In this document: one piece after another, positions 11,223 through 18,456 of the stretch | Layout of the letters: every line of letters starts with the position of its first letter | Numbering within the stretch: the stretch's first letter is position 1 | NCBI GenBank assembly: GCA_026708185.1 | Contig: JAPOVK010000017.1 | Span: 248,001 to 312,000 of the forward strand | Reading direction: 5' to 3' | Length of the DNA stretch: 64,000 bases | Source of the DNA: Gammaproteobacteria bacterium | Lineage (GTDB): Bacteria > Pseudomonadota > Gammaproteobacteria > Pseudomonadales > Azotimanducaceae | Notes under the pieces: model-generated | The model's database searches: none | The model's input: only the letters and a program-made list of their open reading frames with translations | Told to the model about the DNA's origin: nothing | Made by a program: the position numbers and the translations under genes

Positions 11223-12596
11223 GTGGGCGTGGACAGGAGCCTTTGGTCGTACAGGGAGTTGACCGCCGCGCTCGGTCTGCCGCGCACGGCGGGACCGGCC
11301 GTGCGCGGTGTTGCGATCGACTCGCGGCTGACCGAACCGGGCGACCTATTCGTGGCGCTGCCCGGGGACCCCGGTCCCCGTTTCCAGGCGACGGTGCGAT
11401 CCGACCGCGATGGCCACGACTTCGTGCCCCATGCGGTCGAGAACGGGGCCGTCGCCGTTCTCGTGCACCGCGCCATCGCTGATCCCGGCATCCCCCAACT
11501 GCGCGTCGCGGATACGTTGGACGGGCTCTGGAGCTTAGGCCGCGCAGGCCGGGAACGCCTCGATGGCCCCGTCGTGGCGGTGACGGGCAGCAGCGGCAAG
11601 ACGACGTTCAAGTCGTTCGCCGCAGCCGCGCTCGATGCGTTCGCCACGTCGGGCAGCCTAAACAACCACATCGGCGTGCCGCTCTCCTTGGCACGAACCC
11701 CGCGCGAGTCCACCGCGGCGATCTACGAGATCGGTACCAACCATCCCGGCGAGATCGAGCCGCTCGCGCGGCTGGCCCGCCCCGACGTGGCGGTCCTGCT
11801 GAACGTCCACCCCGCCCATATCGAGAACTTCGGCTCGCTCGACGCCATCCGTGAAGAGAAGACGACGATTGCCCACGGGTTGGAGCCGGGCGGCACTTTC
11901 GTGCGTCCGAGCCACATCGATGGCCCCGGCCGCTCGCTTATCTTCGGCACCGATGCCGCGGCCGACGTTCGACTGGTCCGTTCCGCCGGCACGGTCGCCG
12001 AGTTCGAGACGCCTGCTGGACCTTTCGAGTGCGGGGTGCCGGGCGGCGGCGAGCACCGGGCGATGTCGGTCTGCGCGCTGGCGGCCGTCTTGGTCGCGCT
12101 GGACTTGCCACTGGATCGCCTGAATCGCCTCGTCGACGAGGCCGTGCCGAAAGGGCGCGGCAACCGTGCGTCCGTTCGGGGGATCACCGTGATCGACGAG
12201 AGCTACAACGCGAACCCCGCGAGCATGGCGGCGACGCTCACCGCATTCGTTGCCGAACCCGGCCGCCGGATAGCGATCCTCGGCGACATGTTGGAGCTGG
12301 GAGAGGACGCACGCCGCTACCACGCGGACCTCGCCGGACACTGCGGCCCAATCGACGGCGTCTTCTGCGCCGGCGAGCAGATCCGCGTTCTTTACGACGC
12401 CCTGGCGCCGGGCCAACGTCTGGGATTCGCCGACCGACCGGATGCGGCTTTCGTCGATCTGTGCGCGACGGCGCTGCGCCCTGGCGACCGCGTGCTGGTC
12501 AAGGCGTCCAACGGAATCTTCTGGGCCAACGGCTTCGTCGATGCCCTGATCGCGGCGCTCGACCGCGCAGATGACGTATCATCGACGCCTCCTTGA
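11223..12596 (+). CDS. murF: UDP-N-acetylmuramoyl-tripeptide--D-alanyl-D-alanine ligase
   Basis: A 457-residue Mur ligase adding D-Ala-D-Ala to UDP-MurNAc-tripeptide, the last cytoplasmic step of peptidoglycan precursor synthesis. Starts at GTG 11223. Domain order: N-terminal uridine-binding domain (VRGVAIDSR, PGDLFVALPG), ATP-binding VTGSSGKTTFKS, EIGTNHPGEIE, HPAHIENFGS, and the C-terminal ligase domain with DESYNANPASM and LGDMLELGE, the MurF signature. It is unusual to find it outside the dcw cell-division cluster: the neighbours are a hydrolase and moaA. Whether another murF exists in the genome cannot be told. Confidence 0.92.
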   Translation: MGVDRSLWSYRELTAALGLPRTAGPAVRGVAIDSRLTEPGDLFVALPGDPGPRFQATVRSDRDGHDFVPHAVENGAVAVLVHRAIADPGIPQLRVADTLDGLWSLGRAGRERLDGPVVAVTGSSGKTTFKSFAAAALDAFATSGSLNNHIGVPLSLARTPRESTAAIYEIGTNHPGEIEPLARLARPDVAVLLNVHPAHIENFGSLDAIREEKTTIAHGLEPGGTFVRPSHIDGPGRSLIFGTDAAADVRLVRSAGTVAEFETPAGPFECGVPGGGEHRAMSVCALAAVLVALDLPLDRLNRLVDEAVPKGRGNRASVRGITVIDESYNANPASMAATLTAFVAEPGRRIAILGDMLELGEDARRYHADLAGHCGPIDGVFCAGEQIRVLYDALAPGQRLGFADRPDAAFVDLCATALRPGDRVLVKASNGIFWANGFVDALIAALDRADDVSSTPP

Positions 12597-12615
12597 GCGG
12601 GGGACACCGCGCCGC

Positions 12616-13581
12616 ATGATCGTCGACGCCCACGGCCGTCGTTTCCGCAATCTGCGCGTCAGCCTGACCGCGGCGTGCAACTACGCCTGCACGTACTGCG
12701 TCCCGAACGGCAAGCGCCTGCAGGCGGCGGTGGCGGAACTCGGACCGGACGAGTTGCTGCGCGCCGTCCGGCTACTGGTGGAGACGGCGGGCATCGACAA
12801 GCTGCGCATCACCGGCGGCGAGCCCCTTCTGTCGCCGAAGTTCGACCATTTCCTGCCCCGGGTCATGCAACTGCCGCTCAAGGACGTCTCCGTCACGACC
12901 AACGGCCAGTTCCTGCCGCAGAAGGCGGATCTCATCGCCGACGCGGGCCTGGAACGCATCAACGTCAGCCTCGATACCCTGAACCCGCACCGGTTCCGAG
13001 CCATCGCCCGCAGCGGCGATCTCGACACCGTCCTCGAGGGCATCCGCCTGATGCTCGCCGCCGGGCTCAAGGTCAAGGTGAACATGGTGCCGCTCAAGTC
13101 CGCCAACGTGGATCAGATCCTGCCGATGCTGGACTACTGCCTGGAACGCGGCATCGAGCTGCGCTTCATCGAGCTCATGAACATGGGCCATCTGAAGTAC
13201 GGCCCGGGCTATCAGCGCGACTTCTTCGGCATGGACGACATCCTCGCGCTGATCGGGACGCGCTACGAGTTCGAGCGCACCGATGCGGCCTACGACTCGA
13301 CGTCGGTGCGCTACGAGATTCCCGGCAAGGGCGTCTTCGGCATCATCGCCAACGAATCGGCGCCGTTCTGCGCCTCGTGCACACGGCTGCGGCTGTCGTC
13401 CAACGGCTACCTGTACGGGTGCCTGTCGAGCAGCAAGCGCCACGCCATCACGGATCTCCTGAAGCTCGACGACGAGCAGGCTCGCACCATCCTGCAGACG
13501 CGCCTGATGGGAGCGCTGGGCGACAAGCAGAGCCTGCAGTTCACCGGCGAGGTCACGGTGATGAAGTTCATCGGGGGCTGA
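12616..13581 (+). CDS. moaA: GTP 3',8-cyclase, molybdenum cofactor biosynthesis
   Basis: A radical-SAM enzyme (321 residues from this start) converting GTP to the cyclic pyranopterin precursor with MoaC. The N-terminal SAM cluster CNYACTYC gives C21, C25 and C28; the C-terminal GTP-binding cluster is in APFCASC and YLYGC; the chain ends FIGG, matching the conserved MoaA Gly-Gly tail. TGGEPLL and SLDTLNP are family signatures. ATG 12616 follows GAGCGGGGGA at suitable spacing; an in-frame ATG at 12571 would overlap murF by 26 bases and add 15 residues unlike the family. No other molybdopterin gene is in the window. Confidence 0.9.
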   Translation: MIVDAHGRRFRNLRVSLTAACNYACTYCVPNGKRLQAAVAELGPDELLRAVRLLVETAGIDKLRITGGEPLLSPKFDHFLPRVMQLPLKDVSVTTNGQFLPQKADLIADAGLERINVSLDTLNPHRFRAIARSGDLDTVLEGIRLMLAAGLKVKVNMVPLKSANVDQILPMLDYCLERGIELRFIELMNMGHLKYGPGYQRDFFGMDDILALIGTRYEFERTDAAYDSTSVRYEIPGKGVFGIIANESAPFCASCTRLRLSSNGYLYGCLSSSKRHAITDLLKLDDEQARTILQTRLMGALGDKQSLQFTGEVTVMKFIGG

Positions 13582-13600
13582 ATCCCTCGGCTCGATCGGC

Positions 13601-14137
13601 ATGCCAAGCCCGTTCCAGGAACTCCTCGCCACCGCCAAGGACCGCAGCCTTCCGCCCGTCGAGCGCTGGGCACCCGAGCGCGTTGGGGAAATCGACATCC
13701 GCATCGCCGCCAACGGCGACTGGTACCACGAGGGTAGGCGCATCGAGCGTTTCGCCATCGCCAAGCTCTTCGCGACGATCCTGCGCCTGGACGACGGCGC
13801 CCACTACCTCGTCAATCCGTACGAGAAGCTCCGAATCCAGGTTGACGACGCCCCGTTCATCGCCACGGACATGGAGTCGCAAGGGGAGGGCAGGGAGCGG
13901 CGCATCCTCTTCTCGACCAACGTCGACGATGTCGTGTTGGCGGATGCCAAGCACCCCATCGTCGTCGAGGATCGCAATGGGCAACCGCGGCCCTACGTCG
14001 AGGTGCGCCGTGGTCTGCGTGCGCTCATCGCCCGCAGCGTCTTCTACCGGCTGGTGGACTTGGCGGCGGACGATGGGGAAGGCGAGTTGAGCCTCTGGAG
14101 CGGGGGTGTCCGTTTCGTGTTGGGCCATGCGGAATAG
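13601..14137 (+). CDS. DUF1285 family protein
   Basis: A 178-residue protein of the proteobacterial DUF1285 family: ERWAPERVGEIDIRIAANGD, WYHEGRRIERFAIAKLFATI, then LVNPYEKLRIQVDDAPF and a C-terminal ARSVFYRLVDLA. No signal peptide or membrane segment is present, so it is probably cytoplasmic. The family has no established biochemical role. It starts 19 bp after moaA and its end overlaps the next start, so the three genes may form one transcript. Confidence 0.85.
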   Translation: MPSPFQELLATAKDRSLPPVERWAPERVGEIDIRIAANGDWYHEGRRIERFAIAKLFATILRLDDGAHYLVNPYEKLRIQVDDAPFIATDMESQGEGRERRILFSTNVDDVVLADAKHPIVVEDRNGQPRPYVEVRRGLRALIARSVFYRLVDLAADDGEGELSLWSGGVRFVLGHAE

Positions 14138-15584
14138 CGTGCGCGCCATGGCAACGGTCGTCGGGGCGCTTGCCGCGGCGACCTCCGCGGCCAACGGGGA
14201 CGACGATCGACCGTTCTGGCACGCCGACGCGGGCACGCCCTTGCAGCGTTTCGAGCTGGCCAAGCGGACCGAGCCCGAACTCATCGCGTTCCTGCGGCGG
14301 TTTCCCAAGGGCGCGGATCTGCACAACCACGCGGGGGGCGCCGTCTACAGCGACTACGTCATCGACGCCGCCCGGGCCAAGGGCCTCCGCTATGACCCCG
14401 TGGACAGAGGGTTCACGGCCAGCGAGGAGGCGCACACCGTGGGCCTCGACGAACTGGAAGCCGACGCCGCCATGCTCAAGGCGTTCTTCGAGACCGTGAG
14501 CATGCGCGGGTGGTATCCGCACACCGACGACGGCCACCACCACTTCTTCGAGACCTTCTCGTACCTAGGCTCGGCCCAACGAACGCCAGCCCAGGTTCTC
14601 GCCGAGATCGTCCGCCGCAACCGCTACCAGAACGTCAACTATCTCGAACTGATGTTCAACGCCGCGCCACCGGCGATCTGGGGGCGGCTCTACGACATAC
14701 CGGTCGAACTCGACATGGACGATCTGCCGGCCAGCCTGGCGCCACTCGAATCGCTCATTGCGGATCCGGCAACCGCTCGCTCGTTCACCGAATACATCGA
14801 CGAACTCGAGGCCGAGGCGTCCCGGGAACTCGGCCTCTCGCCGGCGCTGGGCGAGCCTGGAACCGAAACCGCCGTCGCCTACATCGGCTCGCTGCTGCGT
14901 ACCGGCCCGATGGACCCGTTCTTCCGCAACGCGGTCCTTGTGTTCACCGCCATGCAGTCGGATGAACGCGTCGTCGGCCTCAACATCGTGGCACCCGAGG
15001 ACCACCCGGCGTCGCGACGGCAGTTCGACGACCAGATGAAGATCCTCGATTTCCTGTGGCGGCGCTTCGACGAGCCCGCGATCACGCTGCACGCGGGCGA
15101 ACTGACCCTGCGTTACGCGCCGGTCGCGTCGATGTGGGACCGGATCCGCCGCAGCATCGACGAGGGCCATGCCCGGCGCATCGGCCACGGCATCTCGATT
15201 GGCTGGGAACGGGACATCGTGGGGCTGCTCGAGCAGATGGCGCGAGACGACGTGCTGGTTGAGATAAACATCACCAGCAACGAGAGCATCCTTGGCGTCC
15301 GCGACGACGCCCATCCTTTCGACCTATATCGCCGCGCCGGCGTCCCGGTCTGCCTGACCACCGACGACGAGGGCGTCAGCCGCTCGAACCTCACGATGGA
15401 GTACGTCAAGGCCGTGCAGCGCTACGACCTCGACTACGACGACATCAAGACGATCTCGCGGGACTGCCTCGCCCACTCGTTTCTGCCGGATGAGGTGAAA
15501 GGCGAACGCCTCGCCATGCTGGAAGCGGCGTTCAGCCGTTTCGAGGAATCACTGGCGACGGGGTTTCGGGAGCGCGGTGACTGA
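14127..15584 (+). CDS. Secreted adenosine deaminase-like enzyme
   Basis: A metal-dependent amidohydrolase of the adenosine/AMP deaminase superfamily (485 residues from ATG 14127; a GTG at 14106 would add seven). Motifs: metal-binding DLHNHAGG, catalytic TLHAGE, RIGHGISIGW and LTTDDEGVSRSNLTMEY. A short hydrophobic N-terminus (VRAMATVVGALAAATSA) looks like a signal peptide, and length and the N-terminal extension resemble secreted ADGF-type deaminases rather than the 330-residue cytoplasmic enzyme. Probable role: deamination of extracellular purine nucleosides; a nucleoside transporter and adenosine-kinase-like gene lie about 17 kb away. The start overlaps the DUF1285 gene by 11 bases. Confidence 0.85.
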   Translation: MRNSVRAMATVVGALAAATSAANGDDDRPFWHADAGTPLQRFELAKRTEPELIAFLRRFPKGADLHNHAGGAVYSDYVIDAARAKGLRYDPVDRGFTASEEAHTVGLDELEADAAMLKAFFETVSMRGWYPHTDDGHHHFFETFSYLGSAQRTPAQVLAEIVRRNRYQNVNYLELMFNAAPPAIWGRLYDIPVELDMDDLPASLAPLESLIADPATARSFTEYIDELEAEASRELGLSPALGEPGTETAVAYIGSLLRTGPMDPFFRNAVLVFTAMQSDERVVGLNIVAPEDHPASRRQFDDQMKILDFLWRRFDEPAITLHAGELTLRYAPVASMWDRIRRSIDEGHARRIGHGISIGWERDIVGLLEQMARDDVLVEINITSNESILGVRDDAHPFDLYRRAGVPVCLTTDDEGVSRSNLTMEYVKAVQRYDLDYDDIKTISRDCLAHSFLPDEVKGERLAMLEAAFSRFEESLATGFRERGD

Positions 15585-15628
15585 GAAGCCCGAAGGGTGA
15601 GACGCTCGCATCGGGCGCGCCGGTCCGT

Positions 15629-16900
15629 CTACCACGTGGTGCCGTGCTCGGTCGGAGCAGTTCCGTCGTCGGTGCCCAGTTCGCCTGCGGCCCAAACGGC
15701 CATCGAAGGTATGGCTACCGACCACTCGTTTCGTCGGGGCCCGCGTGACAGAACGCCCTTCTCGAACAACGCGTCGGCGAATTCGGTCGCCGTTGCCCCC
15801 CGCGCAGCAAACAGCTCCGATAGCCCCGCGTCGGCGATGACGTCTCCACAGAGATGCTCCAGCCTTCGCCCGTCCCCGGTCGCTCCGCCCGCGACTTTGA
15901 CCACGACTCGCAGGGCCAAGACTGGGTCTATTCCAAAGATGGGGTGGTCGAGTCTTTCGGTGTAGTAGGCGGCCTGGCGGGCGTCGGCATCGGCCTTGAT
16001 CTGCTCGGTGTCGATGTCCTGGAGCAGTCCCCCGACCCGCACCAGCTCGCCGCAAAGCGCCTTCTGCGCGCTGCGCAGGTGCTGCGGCCAGCCCTGTGCT
16101 AGTTCCGCAGCCAGGGCCGCGGCGTCAGTGTGTTCTGCTGGCTTACCCGTCGCCTTCAGCGCTTCGAGCATGGCAGCCGTCGACTGAGCGCACTCGGCCG
16201 CCGACATGGCCCCCATCTCAACTACCGCGTTGTCTCCGAGCCGCGACAACCCCGGAATGGACGCCACGGTTCTCTTCGTGTGGCCAAGGCCGGTCATCAG
16301 CACAACACACGGCACTCCAACTCCCGACGCATGCAGATCCCGCAGAACGTCGGCGCAAGCCAGCGCTCTCGCATGCGCTTCGTCCAAGTGCAGCACGAGG
16401 CGAGACGTGCCACGCGCCGCGAGTTTCGCAGCCTGGGCGCGTAGGCCATCTGCAGCGACCGCGGACTTGAGATGAGCCGACACCATCTCGACTAACGCTG
16501 ATCCGATCCGGGCGGCGGAATTGCCAGAAGTCGGCGAAGCTGCGCGAATTCGCATGCGCAACGCATCGGCGTTCCGCAAGTGTTCCGGGTCGACGGTGAC
16601 GAAGAGGAGGTCCTTAGATCGCGTTCGCGCGAGGTGGTTCGCCAACGAGGTCTTGCCGCAGCCCGGCGCACCCTGGTAGATGCGGAACGTCGCTTGTGGC
16701 TTGTCGGCGGCGAACCGAACAGCCGCGTCGAACGATGCGATCTCGGTTTCCCGTCCCGCGAAAAAGCGGGCCACATCACGGTCGTCCGTGCCTAGCAGTC
16801 TTTCGGCGAGGTCCGCGTCCAAGGACGTGCTCGCGCTGTGGCGAAAGAGTGTGCGGATTCTACGCTCATTGGGCCCAGCGCAGCGCCCAATGAGCACCAA
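15629..16900 (-). CDS. AAA family ATPase of an accessory islet
   Basis: An ATPase of up to 423 residues: Walker A YQGAPGCGKTSLANHLA (about 74-90), Walker B RLVLHLDEAHA, a sensor-like VVLMTGLGHTKRT, and a C-terminal helical region around GWPQHLRSAQKAL resembling the lid of Orc1/Cdc6- or ExeA-like AAA proteins, followed by a possible winged helix. The family is shared by plasmid, phage and transposon helpers, and the function here is unknown. The start is doubtful: the outermost codons (TTG 16900, GTG 16897) lie at the edge of an inverted repeat (16864-16895) and have no ribosome site; later in-frame codons (TTG 16822, GTG 16774) are possible. It may be N-terminally truncated. Confidence 0.7.
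   Translation of the reverse strand: MVLIGRCAGPNERRIRTLFRHSASTSLDADLAERLLGTDDRDVARFFAGRETEIASFDAAVRFAADKPQATFRIYQGAPGCGKTSLANHLARTRSKDLLFVTVDPEHLRNADALRMRIRAASPTSGNSAARIGSALVEMVSAHLKSAVAADGLRAQAAKLAARGTSRLVLHLDEAHARALACADVLRDLHASGVGVPCVVLMTGLGHTKRTVASIPGLSRLGDNAVVEMGAMSAAECAQSTAAMLEALKATGKPAEHTDAAALAAELAQGWPQHLRSAQKALCGELVRVGGLLQDIDTEQIKADADARQAAYYTERLDHPIFGIDPVLALRVVVKVAGGATGDGRRLEHLCGDVIADAGLSELFAARGATATEFADALFEKGVLSRGPRRNEWSVAIPSMAVWAAGELGTDDGTAPTEHGTTW
16864..16895. repeat. 11-bp perfect inverted repeat downstream of yoeB
   Basis: Arms GCTCATTGGGC (16864-16874) and GCCCAATGAGC (16885-16895) are separated by 10 bases. It lies just after the yoeB stop on the minus strand and overlaps the earliest possible codons of the AAA ATPase. 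It could be a Rho-independent-type stem without a T tract, or the edge of a rearrangement. Confidence 0.7.
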
Positions 16901-16911
16901 AGGAGGCTATC

Positions 16912-17184
16912 TCAGTAATGGTAGCGCGCCGCGAGAAAGTACACCCGGTCCTGACTCACCTCGTAGACCAAGCGATGCTCCTGATCGATGCGACGGGACC
17001 ACTTCCCACTGAGTTCGCCTCTAAGCGGTTCGGGTTTGCCTGCCCCGGTAAACGGGTCGCGAAGCACATCCTCCACGAGTCTAAGGGTCCGTAGGGCGCG
17101 TCGTCGGTCGGTTCGAGTCCAGTACTCAAGGTCGGCGATGAAGGCGGAGTCCATGACTGCGTCACGCGTTCCGCCGGTACTCAC
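16912..17184 (-). CDS. yoeB: YoeB/Txe family ribosome-dependent mRNA interferase toxin
   Basis: A 90-residue toxin of the RelE superfamily that cleaves mRNA on the ribosome. Family signature throughout: [33 protein letters not shown] and the C-terminal ARYHY, which contains the catalytic His-Tyr pair. GTG at 17184 overlaps the yefM stop (GTGA), the usual antitoxin-toxin coupling; an internal ATG at 17154 would give a length closer to Escherichia coli YoeB (84 residues). Catalytic positions appear intact, so it is probably active and neutralised by the upstream antitoxin. Confidence 0.93.
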   Translation of the reverse strand: MSTGGTRDAVMDSAFIADLEYWTRTDRRRALRTLRLVEDVLRDPFTGAGKPEPLRGELSGKWSRRIDQEHRLVYEVSQDRVYFLAARYHY

Positions 17185-17465
17185 TGCTCGGTTAACCCCA
17201 GGCGTGCCCTAAGCTCTTCGACATCCATGGTTTCGCCTTCTCGCTGCCTCGCACGCTCGCTGGCCTCCAATAGCCTACGTGCGTTCTTGGGCGACCGCAG
17301 CAGATAGGCCGTCTCTAGCCAACTCGCAAGTTCGTCCGCGGCGATCAACGCGACTGGTTCTCGACCACGGCGGAGAATGAGCACGGGCTCGCGGGTGTCC
17401 GTAACCTGATCCATCAATGACGCGAGTCGTTCACGCGCTTTCGTATAGGTAGTCTCGTGAATCAT
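17181..17465 (-). CDS. yefM: YefM/Phd family antitoxin
   Basis: A 94-residue antitoxin beginning at ATG 17465 ([20 protein letters not shown]). The N-terminal Phd/YefM DNA-binding and dimer fold is followed by [20 protein letters not shown] and an acidic, helical C-terminus ([16 protein letters not shown]) that wraps the toxin in this family. It is first in a two-gene operon with yoeB and should repress its own promoter; a TGTACA operator lies 20 bp upstream of the start codon. The open frame continues upstream of the ATG but has no family similarity there. Confidence 0.92.
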   Translation of the reverse strand: MIHETTYTKARERLASLMDQVTDTREPVLILRRGREPVALIAADELASWLETAYLLRSPKNARRLLEASERARQREGETMDVEELRARLGLTEQ

Positions 17466-17475
17466 CTCGGCGATC

Positions 17476-17502
17476 CGGTACTTCTGTACAGGCATACGGT
17501 AC
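17476..17502. promoter_or_regulatory. Probable YefM-YoeB operator
   Basis: A TGTACA hexamer (17485-17490), the core reported for the Escherichia coli yefM-yoeB operator, is flanked by direct CGGTAC hexamers at 17476-17481 and 17497-17502, exactly 21 bp apart. The group lies 11-37 bp upstream of the yefM ATG, where an autoregulatory site is expected. No confident -10/-35 pair was picked. Confidence 0.5.
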
Positions 17503-17517
17503 GTAAAGAACGCCTGA

Positions 17518-17608
17518 TGTGCAACCCAGACGGCTGCCGTCTGGGATACGTTGGCGGAGTCCGGGGATCTGGTGGTCACCAAGAACGGTCGCCCCATTGC
17601 CGGGCCCG
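17518..17608 (+). pseudogene. Remnant of a Phd-type antitoxin
   Basis: Without a start codon in the right place, this stretch reads AAVWDTLAESGDLVVTKNGR then PIAG, closely resembling the core of Phd/YefM antitoxins that partner PIN toxins (WDxLAEEGELVVTKxGKPIA pattern). It is preceded by a stop at 17515 and, after PIAG, runs out of frame into the PIN gene; the C-terminal half of the antitoxin is missing. This looks like an internal deletion in a former antitoxin gene. Confidence 0.6.
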
Positions 17609-17908
17609 ATGAGGCTGGCCATAGACACGAACGTCCTAGTCTCCGGCTTGCTCTCGCCCTTCGGTCCGCCAAGCGTCATCGTTGGTTGGATCGCCGCAGA
17701 GCGCCTGCGCCTTTGTTACGACGCCAGAATGTTGACCGAGTACCACGATGTACTCCGCCGCCCGGCCTTCCCGTTCGCCGAGGGAGACGTAGCGGCATTG
17801 CTCGCATCGATTCGGGCCGTCGGTGAGTTGGTCGTGCCGGAACTACCACCCGTCGCGCTGGACCACGAAGCTGACAGGCCCTTCCTCGAGGTCACGAACG
17901 CTCCCTAA
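17609..17908 (+). pseudogene. C-terminally truncated PIN-domain toxin (PIN_3 type)
   Basis: Starting at ATG 17609 the protein reads MRLAIDTNVLVSGLLSPFGP, a clear PIN ribonuclease start with the first catalytic Asp, then ARMLTEYHDVLRRPAFPF and DHEADRPFLEV. Family members continue with about 35 more residues containing the last acidic residue (GADxLVTGD pattern); here the frame stops at 99 residues with NAP. With the damaged antitoxin just upstream, the pair looks like a dead toxin-antitoxin module. Confidence 0.65.
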
Positions 17909-17924
17909 GAACCGTACGTGCGAG

Positions 17925-18170
17925 TTACGTTGATGGGGTGGCATCAGGATCGGATTCGGTCTTTTCGTCCTTGAGGGACGAGCCGATGTAGTGTCCGACG
18001 ACGCCACCGACCACGGCAAGCGCGCAACAACCGAGGAGTAAGATGACTCCGACCAGTAGGAGCGGCCAGGTTCCAGCGACGACGGCGTCCAGTGCGGCGG
18101 TGGCCATATATGCACCCGCGCAGCCGCCTACTACCCCGCCGGCGACTTTGCCAAACGTCTTCTTCCTCAT
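17925..18170 (-). CDS. Small two-helix membrane protein, glycine-rich
   Basis: An 81-residue protein with a basic N-terminus (MRKKTFGK), a glycine-zipper-like first segment (VAGGVVGGCAGAYMATAALD) and a strong second hydrophobic helix (about 34-60, LLLVGVILLLGCCALAVV). The acidic tail is probably cytoplasmic. No family is recognised. It sits in the accessory islet next to toxin-antitoxin remnants; a small hydrophobic product could be a toxin-like or immunity protein, but nothing shows this. Confidence 0.5.
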   Translation of the reverse strand: MRKKTFGKVAGGVVGGCAGAYMATAALDAVVAGTWPLLLVGVILLLGCCALAVVGGVVGHYIGSSLKDEKTESDPDATPST

Positions 18171-18456
18171 GACCTAGCCTTCGCTCTTTTGGATTTGCGC
18201 GTGGCAGTTCGGATGGACCAGCACCCGTTATCGAGGGCGTTGGTGCCACCACCGGGGTACGGTAGACAGCATGGTGGTCGTGCCACCCGCTCTCCTAAGT
18301 GATAGGGACGCCACCGTCGGTGCAGTTGCCGTTGTGCCGTCGGCAAGCTCAAGATCTGCGAGCGGTACCCGATCTGGTCACCTCGCCGCCGTGCTCCGTT
18401 CCTTAGCGTTGGCGTAACTACCACCTACGGTGAAAACGCGACGCTCTCGTCGGTAC
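18171..18456. other. Intergenic stretch without a recognisable gene
   Basis: About 285 bases between the small membrane protein and the end of the ETF-QO gene. The reading frames here give compositions unlike protein (runs of Arg, Pro and Cys). No RNA, promoter or repeat was recognised. It probably marks the right edge of the accessory islet. Confidence 0.5.

Noticed and set aside
15585-15628. GCCCGA...TCGGGC as a terminator between convergent genes.
   Set aside because: Six-base stem with a 17-base loop and no T tract; too weak to call.
16902-17092. Plus-strand frame with AGGAGG before ATG 16918.
   Set aside because: It is antisense to yoeB, short, and its protein has no recognisable character.
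17100-17135. A tRNA-like GGTTCGAGTCC stretch.
   Set aside because: It lies inside the yoeB coding sequence on the other strand and has no matching acceptor or anticodon arms.
18167-18424. An 85-codon minus-strand frame.
   Set aside because: Arg/Pro/Cys-rich, no ribosome site, overlaps the small membrane protein start; looks like a chance frame.
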